DNA from: CAYNKA01 sp964397655
GTDB taxonomy: Bacteria > Spirochaetota > Spirochaetia > DTKZ01
Reading direction: 5' to 3'
Assembly: GCA_964397655.1 (NCBI GenBank)
Contig: CAYNKA010000001.1
Coordinates: forward strand, 62,001 to 126,000
DNA: 64,000 nt
Shown: positions 55,024 through 62,962 of the stretch, piece after piece
Numbering within the stretch: position 1 is the first letter of the stretch
Layout of the letters: each line of letters begins with the position of its first letter
Notes under the pieces: generated by a model
Told to the model about the DNA's origin: nothing
Database searches by the model: none
The model's input: only the letters and a program-made list of their open reading frames with translations
Program-made: the position numbers and the translations under genes

Positions 55024-55647
55024 TTACCATGTACTGATTTTCCATTTTCCGTTGATTTTTTCAAGCTGGTAAATCAATACGCGATCTCCTCTTATCTGCA
55101 TGAAAGCCCGTACCCGGTTCGTGTCCGTGAATATGAGATCGTCCAGTCGCACCGAGGCCCGCGACGGTACCACGACATACATGAAGTAATCGCTCAAGGT
55201 CTTGATCGTTATATTGTTGCGCTTCAAGAGCGGCTGCTCGTTGATATTTTCCAGCGCTTTGGGATTCATAACTTCCTGGGTGAATTTGCTCGAAAGATAG
55301 GTAGTCCATCTCGAGAAATCTCCCGCCTTCGTTATGGAATTGAGCTCGTCTATGACCTTCTCCACTTCCTCGAAAGTCTTGGCATATTCTTCGTGTGAGA
55401 TTTCCGTGGTTTGATCCTCTGTTTTGATCACGTCGGGTTTTTTTTCCGGACCGGGGGAAGGAGTTTTGACGGTATTGGACGGAGGGATCGGGTCTTTGGG
55501 AGCTTCAGCCGCGGGGGGTGGCTCTTGTTTTACGATCGTTTCCTGCTTCGGTTGCTCGGCGGCAGGTTCGTTCTTGACGGGTTGGGTCGTGCAATAGACG
55601 AGGGAAAGGCAGAGAAACGCCATTATGCCGCACTTGCTCATGTTCAT
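55024..55647 (-). CDS. Predicted lipoprotein with Pro/Glu-rich linker
   Basis: Residues 1-19 form a signal ending in a lipobox-like LSLVYC, so Cys19 would be lipidated. A 60-residue Pro/Glu/Lys-rich linker follows (about 22-82), then a compact helix-strand domain (about 85-205) with an NTF2-like outline. No family is recognised. The promoter at 55654-55682 would start transcription at or next to the ATG, so the mRNA may be leaderless. A shorter start at the second ATG (55641) is possible. It is divergent from the 670-residue gene. Confidence 0.68.
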   Translation of the reverse strand: MNMSKCGIMAFLCLSLVYCTTQPVKNEPAAEQPKQETIVKQEPPPAAEAPKDPIPPSNTVKTPSPGPEKKPDVIKTEDQTTEISHEEYAKTFEEVEKVIDELNSITKAGDFSRWTTYLSSKFTQEVMNPKALENINEQPLLKRNNITIKTLSDYFMYVVVPSRASVRLDDLIFTDTNRVRAFMQIRGDRVLIYQLEKINGKWKISTW

Positions 55648-55653
55648 ATCGAA

Positions 55654-55682
55654 AGTGTATTGTCGTTATTCTGAATTGTCAA
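55654..55682 (-). promoter_or_regulatory. Sigma-70-type promoter of the lipoprotein gene
   Basis: On the minus strand, a perfect TTGACA (55682-55677), a 17-base spacer and TACACT (55659-55654). The expected transcription start is about 55647, the first base of the ATG. Confidence 0.8.
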
Positions 55683-55685
55683 TTC
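55673..55685. promoter_or_regulatory. Possible operator dyad between divergent genes
   Basis: GAATTG-T-CAATTC is a perfect dyad with a single central base. It covers the -35 element of the lipoprotein promoter and lies 16 bases before the extended -10 of the divergent gene. The position is what an operator would need; no binding protein is known. Confidence 0.45.
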
Positions 55686-55700
55686 CAAGTCTTTTTTTTA

Positions 55701-55709
55701 TGCCATAAT
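55701..55709 (+). promoter_or_regulatory. Extended -10 promoter of the 670-residue gene
   Basis: TGCCATAAT fits the extended -10 pattern TGnCATAAT. No -35 lies at the right spacing. The predicted transcript would begin about 7 bases before the TTG start. Confidence 0.45.
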
Positions 55710-55722
55710 CGCGACGAAACTA

Positions 55723-57735
55723 TTGTCAGGTAAGGAAAAGACAGTTACTATTATCACCGTGAACACGAAGGACGAGCTTGGTCGGATACTGAAGGCATAC
55801 TGTCACAAGAACGCGAACTCGAACGTCGTATACGATAATTTCGTGGGATTTCTCGAGAAATTCCTCGAAAAGCACGGAAACGAAGCTCCCGGCCTGTTCG
55901 TGGAGCGCTCTAATCTTCGTTCGGTTCTCGATCCCCTGGTATACGAAATGCGACAGGAAGGTTCGTGCACTCTTCAGATTCTGGAAGATAAAATTCAGCT
56001 GATCAACTATATCGGCTATTTTATCGACAAGATCGAGAAGGAGTATCAGAGGATTCAAACCCGGACGGAAATACCCTTTCCTTCGGAAGAATCGCTCGGA
56101 TTGTCCCTGAATACGGAGTTGGTTGAAGAAATCGAAGTGAAGCAGTCTTTTGTTCAGTTTCTGGGGAGAAAAAACGTCAAAACGGTGATTCTTCGTCTCG
56201 TTTTTCCCGACATTCCGAAAACCGTCATAGTCACATCCGGTATCGTCGTTCGCGGACTTTTGGAATGTTCCCTGCTCAAGATAAAGAACTATCTCCGTTC
56301 ATCGAAAAACGCGATCTACATACAGCACAAGCTCCTTCCCTCATTCCGGCAGAAGGAAGGAATTCTGAAGGACATGATCGTGAATACGGTGACGAAGCCG
56401 GACCAGACCGTGCAGGAACTCCTTACTCCGTCCGATCTGGTGTTCCAGTTCTGGACTCAGCTTTCTAGTCTCCTGCTCAAGGAATACATCCCGAAAAAGG
56501 ACAAGCTCGAGGAAGAAGTTGACCTTTGCCATGCCGCGTATCTCATAGGTTATTATGCGGTATTCAACAAGAGCAAGCTGCAGAAGGAAAAGGAATCCGA
56601 ATTCGCGTTTAGGGTCCTTCAGGCCTCGCTGGACAAGCCGCCCTACGCCTTCACGTTCCACGACATCTACAACCTGAAAGACTCGAAGGGCGTTCCGATC
56701 ATTAACAAGCTCGATAAGGACCGCTTGAACCAGTTTTTCGACGAAAGGACCAAGCCGAAGGACAAGGTGAGTCTTCCGGATCTGATCAAGGTCAAGACCT
56801 CGGACAAGAAAGAATATTTTATTCGGAAAGAGCACGTCCTCAAATTGATGACGGATAGGATAGGACGATTGTCGAACGACATGAAGGAGCATTACGTTTC
56901 CTCGTGGACGGCGAGTCTCCTGAACGACAAGAAATCGCCGGAAATGGAGGAGGATGCCAAATTCGACGAGGAGATCGGGCGCAAGCTGGACGAGCTCGAT
57001 CCTCTGTTTTTCGCTCTCCTCAATTTCAATCTCATATTCCTGATCCGCGAGCAGGTTCAACTGTCGTCGATCGAGATCGATTTCATAAACTGCCTTCTCG
57101 ATAAAAAGAACAAAACCTTGATGCCCATGTCGGATATCTTTCATCTCGAAAGGAAGGACATCTACCATGTAGCCAGACTCAAGCTTCCCATCTGGAAAGT
57201 CATTCCGGGTCTGAACATAATTTTCTCACTCATCAACAAGCTGCTGTTCGGATCGGGGAAGCCTTCCGAAACCGACAAGAAGAAAAAAAGGGGAAACGGT
57301 CAGGAGGTCGGTTTCATCAAGGGAAAGGCGGCAGCCCCTTCTTCCTCCGCGGCTTCTTCGGCCGAAGACGACCGGACGGAAGCCACGAAGCGTGTTCAGA
57401 AAGCAAAATACAAGGAAGCCATAGCAGCATTGCGGGATCATTACATAGAGAACGGGGCCGACGCGAAAAAACGTCTGTCCGATCTCGCGAACCTGTGGAA
57501 TCCGCTCATTGACCAGACCGCGAAAGCCAATCTCATCGAAGACGTCAATTCCCTGGTGAGGGATTATCTCCGAAAACTGAAATTCGTAGCCAGACTCCAT
57601 GCCCCGGACGCAGCGAAACTCGACAGCCTTTCAGCGGAATTGGCTAAGAACGACGTGCTTTCCAGGATACGAGACAAGGAGCACCTTCGGGAATACATCG
57701 CTCTCTACATGTTGGAAGTGCTCGATAGGGTCTGA
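55723..57735 (+). CDS. Large cytoplasmic protein of unknown function
   Basis: The 670-residue protein has no signal peptide; one moderately hydrophobic stretch (about 487-507) may be a membrane-associated helix. A basic, low-complexity segment of Lys, Gly, Ala and Ser (about 510-555) separates a large N-terminal part from a helical C-terminal domain (about 560-670). I recognise no family. The start is uncertain: TTG at 55723 is the first plausible codon after the extended -10 and has no Shine-Dalgarno; GTG at 55759 is the next. The 3' end overlaps the convergent dnaQ-like gene by 31 bases. Confidence 0.6.
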   Translation: MSGKEKTVTIITVNTKDELGRILKAYCHKNANSNVVYDNFVGFLEKFLEKHGNEAPGLFVERSNLRSVLDPLVYEMRQEGSCTLQILEDKIQLINYIGYFIDKIEKEYQRIQTRTEIPFPSEESLGLSLNTELVEEIEVKQSFVQFLGRKNVKTVILRLVFPDIPKTVIVTSGIVVRGLLECSLLKIKNYLRSSKNAIYIQHKLLPSFRQKEGILKDMIVNTVTKPDQTVQELLTPSDLVFQFWTQLSSLLLKEYIPKKDKLEEEVDLCHAAYLIGYYAVFNKSKLQKEKESEFAFRVLQASLDKPPYAFTFHDIYNLKDSKGVPIINKLDKDRLNQFFDERTKPKDKVSLPDLIKVKTSDKKEYFIRKEHVLKLMTDRIGRLSNDMKEHYVSSWTASLLNDKKSPEMEEDAKFDEEIGRKLDELDPLFFALLNFNLIFLIREQVQLSSIEIDFINCLLDKKNKTLMPMSDIFHLERKDIYHVARLKLPIWKVIPGLNIIFSLINKLLFGSGKPSETDKKKKRGNGQEVGFIKGKAAAPSSSAASSAEDDRTEATKRVQKAKYKEAIAALRDHYIENGADAKKRLSDLANLWNPLIDQTAKANLIEDVNSLVRDYLRKLKFVARLHAPDAAKLDSLSAELAKNDVLSRIRDKEHLREYIALYMLEVLDRV

Positions 57736-58316
57736 ATCGAAAACGATTCGAGTTCCTCCAGCGTGAACTGTCCCATGAAGGACAGCTCGTCGACGCAACG
57801 TGTGAAGAGCCTCATGCAGGTTCGGGCGTCGTCGAGCGCCCGATGGGACTTCCCCTTTTCGATCGAGAGACGGTCCGAGAGAAACTCCAATCCGTAATGT
57901 CCCAAATTCGGGAAGGCCCTTTTCGCGAGGAGTCTCGTGTCGAAGACGCGGTATCCTTCAGGAACTTTTCTCCCCGCCGCAAGCATTTCAGCGGCTAAGA
58001 ACCCCCAGTCGAACGAGGCGTTGTGGGCGACTATGATCGAGTCTTCGAAGAAATCGAGCAGCGAATCGACCCTGTCCGCGAAAACCGCCGCATCGGATAC
58101 CATGCCGTCGGTGATTCCGTGAATTCGGCTAACATCCGCCGGTATGGGCATGCATGGATTGACGAATGAGGAATATTCGGCGATCACCGAGGTGCCGCGG
58201 AATTTGACCGCTCCCATTTCGACGATTTTGTCGAATTCGGGCTTCAATCCCGTGGTTTCGACGTCGAATGAAACGATCGAAAGACCGCTGACGTTCCGGT
58301 CGGGTGACGCGTTCAT
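57705..58316 (-). CDS. DnaQ-like DEDDh 3'-5' exonuclease
   Basis: The 203-residue protein is an exonuclease of the DNA polymerase III epsilon family. ExoI is FDVETTGL (near residue 17), ExoII HNASFDWGFL (near 97) and ExoIII HRALDDA (near 158), giving the DEDD acidic residues and the general-base His. It may proofread with the replicative polymerase or act in repair; some bacteria have several such proteins, so the name dnaQ is not certain. It overlaps the phosphohexomutase stop by four bases (ATGA). The 3' end overlaps the convergent 670-residue gene. Confidence 0.88.
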   Translation of the reverse strand: MNASPDRNVSGLSIVSFDVETTGLKPEFDKIVEMGAVKFRGTSVIAEYSSFVNPCMPIPADVSRIHGITDGMVSDAAVFADRVDSLLDFFEDSIIVAHNASFDWGFLAAEMLAAGRKVPEGYRVFDTRLLAKRAFPNLGHYGLEFLSDRLSIEKGKSHRALDDARTCMRLFTRCVDELSFMGQFTLEELESFSIQTLSSTSNM

Positions 58317-60067
58317 GGGGCCGTGAAGAAAGACTCGATGTCGCTTAGTAGTTTTTCGGTCTGCGCGGCGAGGACGCGATCCGCTTCGTTTGCGGAAAGT
58401 CCGATTCCGGTTTTACAGGAAATGTAGAATTTCACCTTTGGTTCGGTTCCTGATGGGCGAACGCTCACGACGCTTTCGTTTTCCAGGATGAACTGCAATA
58501 CGTTCGAGGAAGGAAGCGAAATGTTCTTCGTCTTCGAGCCGGTCCTCAGGTTCAAGGTGGTTCCGTCCGAGTAATCCTTGACGCTGACGACGGAAACGCC
58601 GCCGAACGTCCTGGGAGGAGAGGCTCTCAGTCCATCCATCAAAGACTTCATGAGGGATAGGCCTCGCTCGCCCTTGAAGCCTTTCGAAACGAGGGTTTCC
58701 CGGTACCAGCCGTGCTTGAAATGCAGTTCATGAAGACGATCCAGGACGCTCTTTCCCTTCGAGCGAAGATAGAGCGTCATTTCTGCGGTCAGTACTGCCG
58801 CGGAAACGGCATCCTTGTCCCGTACTTCCGTCGTGGTCAGATAGCCGTAGCTTTCCTCCCCGCCGAAGATATAGGAGTAGCCAGAGGATTCCTCGAATTC
58901 ACGGATCATGCCTGCTATGTACTTGAATCCCGTGAGTACGTCGAAGCACGCCACTCCGTAGGATTCGGCGATTTTTCTCTGAAATTCGGATGTGACTATG
59001 GTCTTGACGAAAGCGGGCTTCTCAGGAAGTTTTCCGTTTTCCTCGAGCGTGGAGAAGATGTAATCTGCGAGCAATGCCCCCAGTTGGTTTCCCGTGATGA
59101 GGACGAAATCCTCGCCGTTCGGAACGGCTATCCCGAGACGGTCGGCGTCCGGATCGGTGCCCATCACGAGGTCCGCCTTGATTTTCCTGCCGAGATCGAG
59201 AGCGAGCCGCAAGGCTTCGCCTTCCTCCGGATTCGGGTATTTGACGGTAGGGAAATTGCCGTCCGGTTCCCTTTGTTCAGGAACGGTGACGACCTGAATG
59301 CCGATTTCGGAAAGGATTCTTTCGATGAAGATCGTCCCGGTTCCGTGAAGGGGCGTATAGACTACGCGGAGATCCTTGCCGAACTTCCTCACGAGTTCGG
59401 GTCGTTTGATCTGGCCCTTCACCATGGCGGTGTAAGGATCGTCGATCTCACGGTCTATGTATTCGAGCAAGCCGTTTCGAACCGCCTCGGTTTCCGGCAT
59501 CGTGCGGATTTCGTCGGTAACCTTGAGTACTTCGGAAATGATTCCCGTATCGTGCGGGGCGATGACCTGTCCGCCGTCGGACCAATACACTTTGTAACCG
59601 TTGTATTCCGGTGGATTGTGGCTCGCGGTGACCACGATGCCGACCGATGCGCGAAGGGAGCGGACCGCGTAGGAGAGTATCGGAGTCGGATGGATAGTGG
59701 AAAATACGAAGGCTTTGATGCCGTTGGCGGCGAAGACGAGGGCCGCTTCCTTGGCGAAGAGGCTTGAAAAATTCCTCGAATCGTAGGCGATGACCGCGGA
59801 CTTCTCCTTTACCGCGGAGTTCTTCAACACGTAGGTCGCGAGACCTTGAGTGGCCCTTCTCACCACGAAGGGATTCATGCGGTTGTATCCGCCGCCTATC
59901 ACTCCCCTCAGTCCCCCGGTGCCGAATTCGAGATCTCGATAGAAGCGGTCGGAAAGCTCGTTCATGTCGTCGGTTGACAGGAGCCGCTCGATTTCCTGCC
60001 TGAAATCTGGATTATTCTCGCGCCTAAGGTAATTCCTGGCTTTTTCCTGAATTTCGAGTCTGTTCAT
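58313..60067 (-). CDS. Phosphoglucomutase/phosphomannomutase
   Basis: The 584-residue alpha-D-phosphohexomutase has the phosphoserine loop TASHNPPEYNGYK (near residue 140), the metal-binding loop DPDADRLG (near 300), the sugar loop GGEESYGY (near 400) and the phosphate-binding RPSGTEPK (near 545). It interconverts sugar 1- and 6-phosphates and could be glucose-, mannose- or ribose-specific; sequence alone does not decide. ATG at 60067 has AGAGGA upstream; a GTG at 60082 with a GTGA overlap to the preceding gene is an alternative that adds five residues. The length is typical of the long PGM form (about 570-590). Confidence 0.92.
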   Translation of the reverse strand: MNRLEIQEKARNYLRRENNPDFRQEIERLLSTDDMNELSDRFYRDLEFGTGGLRGVIGGGYNRMNPFVVRRATQGLATYVLKNSAVKEKSAVIAYDSRNFSSLFAKEAALVFAANGIKAFVFSTIHPTPILSYAVRSLRASVGIVVTASHNPPEYNGYKVYWSDGGQVIAPHDTGIISEVLKVTDEIRTMPETEAVRNGLLEYIDREIDDPYTAMVKGQIKRPELVRKFGKDLRVVYTPLHGTGTIFIERILSEIGIQVVTVPEQREPDGNFPTVKYPNPEEGEALRLALDLGRKIKADLVMGTDPDADRLGIAVPNGEDFVLITGNQLGALLADYIFSTLEENGKLPEKPAFVKTIVTSEFQRKIAESYGVACFDVLTGFKYIAGMIREFEESSGYSYIFGGEESYGYLTTTEVRDKDAVSAAVLTAEMTLYLRSKGKSVLDRLHELHFKHGWYRETLVSKGFKGERGLSLMKSLMDGLRASPPRTFGGVSVVSVKDYSDGTTLNLRTGSKTKNISLPSSNVLQFILENESVVSVRPSGTEPKVKFYISCKTGIGLSANEADRVLAAQTEKLLSDIESFFTAP

Positions 60068-60078
60068 GATGTCCTCTG

Positions 60079-60975
60079 TCACGTTTTTTCGAGGATAGAA
60101 AGGATCGAAGTCTGCTTGAACAGTTCGGCGTATTTTTTCGCGGACATGCCGAGGTTGTCGGTTATTGAGAGATCAGCTCCACGATCGATGAGTTCCTCCG
60201 CGATGGAGTCGCGTCCTTCGCCGACCGCGAGCATGAGTGCGGTCTGGCCGTTCTTGCTCTTGACGTTCATGTCGGCGCCCGCGTCGAGAAGCTCCCTGAC
60301 CATTTCAACGTCGCCCAATACCGCGGCGTCCATGAGCGCGGTGTTCCCGCGGTCCCCGCTCTTTCGATTCAAGTCGGCTCCATGACCGAGCAGGATTCTG
60401 GCGATGTCCCGATGATGGTTGCGTACCGCGAGGATGAGAATCGGAACGCCCTTGACGTTTTCGGTATCCGGAGAGAAACCGAGCGTGAGGAAATCGTTCA
60501 CCGCGGAGAGATTTCCCTGGATGACGCAGAGCGTGAAATTTTCGTTGGTCAGTCCGATCCCCGACTCCACCAGATCGTTCTTGGCGTCCGCAATTCTCTC
60601 CTGGTTCTCCCAGATCTGCTTCTGCTCGATATAAAAACTCTTAAGACTTTCGATATCGCGGAATTCGTCGAGAATCGAGGAATAGGGATCTGGGACGATG
60701 GCGGAATCTATGACGTAGAGGAATCCTCTGGGATGTTTTCCCGTAACGTAGCCGACGAGAAACGGAAACCAAGGAAACCGCACGGATTTGACGGAAGCGA
60801 TGATGATGACGTGCGTGGCCCTGTCGAGTTGTTCGACGAGATCCCGGCCCGCGGTCTCCCACTGAACTCCGATCTGAAAAGCGGAAGCGTCGATTTGAAT
60901 CTCTTGGAAGACTCGAAGAACGGAGACGGCCGCTTCTTTGTCGCCCTGCCCGAAGGCGAGCGCGATTTTCATCAT
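60079..60975 (-). CDS. TIR-like domain fused to ankyrin repeats
   Basis: Residues 1-100 resemble a TIR domain: an initial strand (MMKIALAFG), a GDKEAAVSVLRVF helix, the GRDLVEQLDRATHVIIIAS strand-helix pair and a KSVRFPWFPFLVGYV segment. The catalytic Glu of NAD-cleaving TIR domains, normally in the Trp-containing helix, is not visible. Residues 140-295 hold four ankyrin repeats, the clearest being NTALMDAAVLGDVEMVRELL and QTALMLAVGEGRDSIAEELI. No signal peptide is seen. ATG at 60975 follows GGATTGAAA; a TTG two codons upstream is less likely. It sits between a zinc-ribbon gene and a phosphohexomutase. The TIR call is by eye and needs a profile search. Confidence 0.65.
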   Translation of the reverse strand: MMKIALAFGQGDKEAAVSVLRVFQEIQIDASAFQIGVQWETAGRDLVEQLDRATHVIIIASVKSVRFPWFPFLVGYVTGKHPRGFLYVIDSAIVPDPYSSILDEFRDIESLKSFYIEQKQIWENQERIADAKNDLVESGIGLTNENFTLCVIQGNLSAVNDFLTLGFSPDTENVKGVPILILAVRNHHRDIARILLGHGADLNRKSGDRGNTALMDAAVLGDVEMVRELLDAGADMNVKSKNGQTALMLAVGEGRDSIAEELIDRGADLSITDNLGMSAKKYAELFKQTSILSILEKT

Positions 60976-61016
60976 TTTCAATCCATTACACCCACGTTCG
61001 TCACTTTATGGTAATA

Positions 61017-61025
61017 AATATATCA
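61017..61025 (-). promoter_or_regulatory. Possible extended -10 promoter of the TIR-like/ankyrin gene
   Basis: On the minus strand TGATATATT (61025-61017) fits TGnTATnnT. A start near 61010 would give a leader of about 35 bases. No good -35 is seen. Confidence 0.4.
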
Positions 61026-61036
61026 TGCAAACGGAC

Positions 61037-61342
61037 TCATGTCTTGCCGCAATCGGGGCAAAGGCCGTTTTTCATCTCCCCGGCTGATTTCCACGCCCCG
61101 CACGAATCGCAAATTCGTTCACCGGCGTGCGGATCAACGGTTCCGTTCAGGAAATAATAGCTTTTCCGCATTTTCATGAGGTTTTCATGCGATACCCGTT
61201 TCCCTTTCATCCAGGCTCGAATGGAGTCCGTGCTGGTTTGAAACATCCAGGCGAGGGACGAAACATCCATGGCGAAGGATCGTTCCAGCCATTTCAGGAT
61301 GAACTCGGGTTGGGGATTTTCCGGTAGAATGCAGTCGGCCAT
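61037..61342 (-). CDS. Small protein with helix-turn-helix-like region and zinc ribbon
   Basis: The 101-residue protein has a helical region (about 25-65) with a helix-turn-helix-like pattern (LAWMFQTSTDSIRAWMKGK) and ends in two CxxC pairs (CDSC and CPDC), a probable zinc ribbon. ATG at 61342 is chosen because GGAGG lies 4 bases upstream; an ATG at 61360 would add six residues. It lies between guaA and the TIR-like gene on the same strand. It may bind DNA or RNA; no family is recognised. Confidence 0.7.
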   Translation of the reverse strand: MADCILPENPQPEFILKWLERSFAMDVSSLAWMFQTSTDSIRAWMKGKRVSHENLMKMRKSYYFLNGTVDPHAGERICDSCGAWKSAGEMKNGLCPDCGKT

Positions 61343-61411
61343 AGTGCCTCCATTTTTCATATCGGCCGAAACGATGTCGACCTAAAGGGAGGCGAGATGA
61401 AGATGAAGGCC

Positions 61412-62962
61412 TCATTCCCATTCTATCGTCGCCGGAGGTTTGCTCGAAACGTCGTATACGACCCGACCGATCTGCTTCACCGAGTTGGTTATCTTCGCCG
61501 ATATCTCGAGAAGATCCCGCATGGGGAAATCGAATACGTCGGCTGTCATTCCGTCCAGGGAAACGACGGCGCGAAGCGCGAGCACATAACGGTAGTCTCG
61601 GGCGTCTCCGGTCACGCCGACCGATCGTACGGGAAGGAGCACCGCGAAGGCCTGCCAGATCCTGTCGTACAGGTCGCGATTCTTGAGCTCCTCGATGTAG
61701 ATGTGATCCGCCTCTCGAAGGATGTCGCATTTTTCCCTGGTGACATCGCCGAGGATGCGGACTCCGAGGCCCGGACCCGGGAACGGATGTCTTCCCACGA
61801 CGGATTCCGAGAGGCCGAGCTCGCGGCCCAGATTGCGGACCTCGTCCTTGTAGAGACGGTCCAACGGCTCGATGATGAGACCCAGGTTCCGTTTCTTCTC
61901 CACGAGGGGGGAACGGACGTTGTGGTGGCTCTTGATGGTGTGAGCCTTCTTCCCTACTCCTTTGCCGGATTCGATGAGGTCGGTATAGAGGGTGCCTTGA
62001 GCGAGAAAGGCGTCGGGAATGCCGAGCCTCTCGACTTCGGCTTCCTGGACGCTCATGAACATGTCGCCGATGATGTGGCGTTTTTTCTCCGGATCGGCCT
62101 CGCCCTTCAACGCATCGAGAAATCGATCGGACGCGTCGACGAGGTGGAGGTTCTTCGCCCCGAGCTTCCTGAGGTTTTCCGCCACGTCGCGGGATTCGTT
62201 TTTCCTCATCAAGCCTGTGTCTATGTACATGAGATGGACCTGATCGGACGACAAGGTCTTGAGAAGGAGCGCTCCGGTCACCGTAGAATCGACTCCTCCT
62301 GAAATGAGGAGAAGCACGTCCTTGGAACCTGCTTTCTTTCTGACATCATCCCCGACCGATTCGATATAGGCCTTCATGGACCATTCTTTCTTCGCACCGC
62401 AGATTCCCACGGCGAAATTCTCGAGAATCCTGTTTCCGTGCTCGCAGTGGGTCACCTCGGGGTGGAATTGGATGCCGAAGAGATTTTTCGCACGGTTCTC
62501 CAGGGCCGCTGGTATGCCGTGTTCGGATACAGCGATCGAGAAAAAATCGGGAGCTTGAGAAATTATGCTGTCGCCGTGGCTCATCCAGGACGTGAATCCG
62601 TCCGGGACCCCGGAAAAAAGCGGGCTGCCGCCGGAAAGACGGAGTTTCGATCTGCCGTACTCCCTCTTCTCGAGGGGGCCGACTTCGCCGCCGAGCATGT
62701 CCGTCATGCAGTGGAGGCCGTAGCAGATGCCGAGGACCGGAAGTCCCGATTCGAAGATCTTAGGATCGGGTTTCGGGGAGCCGTCATCGTAAACCGAGAA
62801 CGGAGAGCCGGAAAGGATCAGGCCCTTGAGCGAAGCAGGAATCGGCGAAGGCATCCTGAAGTCATGGGGCACGATTTCGCTGTAGACGCCGAATTCCCTG
62901 ATCCGTCGGGATATGAGCTGGCAGGTTTGACCTCCGAAATCGACAATCAGGATGGTATCCAT
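61412..62962 (-). CDS. guaA: GMP synthase (glutamine-hydrolysing)
   Basis: GuaA converts XMP to GMP with glutamine-derived ammonia. The 516-residue protein has an N-terminal class I glutamine amidotransferase with catalytic Cys in GICYGLHCM (near residue 80) and His in QFHPEVTH, the ATP pyrophosphatase motif LISGGVDSTVTGALL (near residue 220), and a dimerisation domain ending in KPPATIEWE. ATG at 62962 overlaps the purA stop by 16 bases; the frame is open upstream inside purA but is not GuaA-like there. The length matches the family (about 510-525). Confidence 0.96.
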   Translation of the reverse strand: MDTILIVDFGGQTCQLISRRIREFGVYSEIVPHDFRMPSPIPASLKGLILSGSPFSVYDDGSPKPDPKIFESGLPVLGICYGLHCMTDMLGGEVGPLEKREYGRSKLRLSGGSPLFSGVPDGFTSWMSHGDSIISQAPDFFSIAVSEHGIPAALENRAKNLFGIQFHPEVTHCEHGNRILENFAVGICGAKKEWSMKAYIESVGDDVRKKAGSKDVLLLISGGVDSTVTGALLLKTLSSDQVHLMYIDTGLMRKNESRDVAENLRKLGAKNLHLVDASDRFLDALKGEADPEKKRHIIGDMFMSVQEAEVERLGIPDAFLAQGTLYTDLIESGKGVGKKAHTIKSHHNVRSPLVEKKRNLGLIIEPLDRLYKDEVRNLGRELGLSESVVGRHPFPGPGLGVRILGDVTREKCDILREADHIYIEELKNRDLYDRIWQAFAVLLPVRSVGVTGDARDYRYVLALRAVVSLDGMTADVFDFPMRDLLEISAKITNSVKQIGRVVYDVSSKPPATIEWE

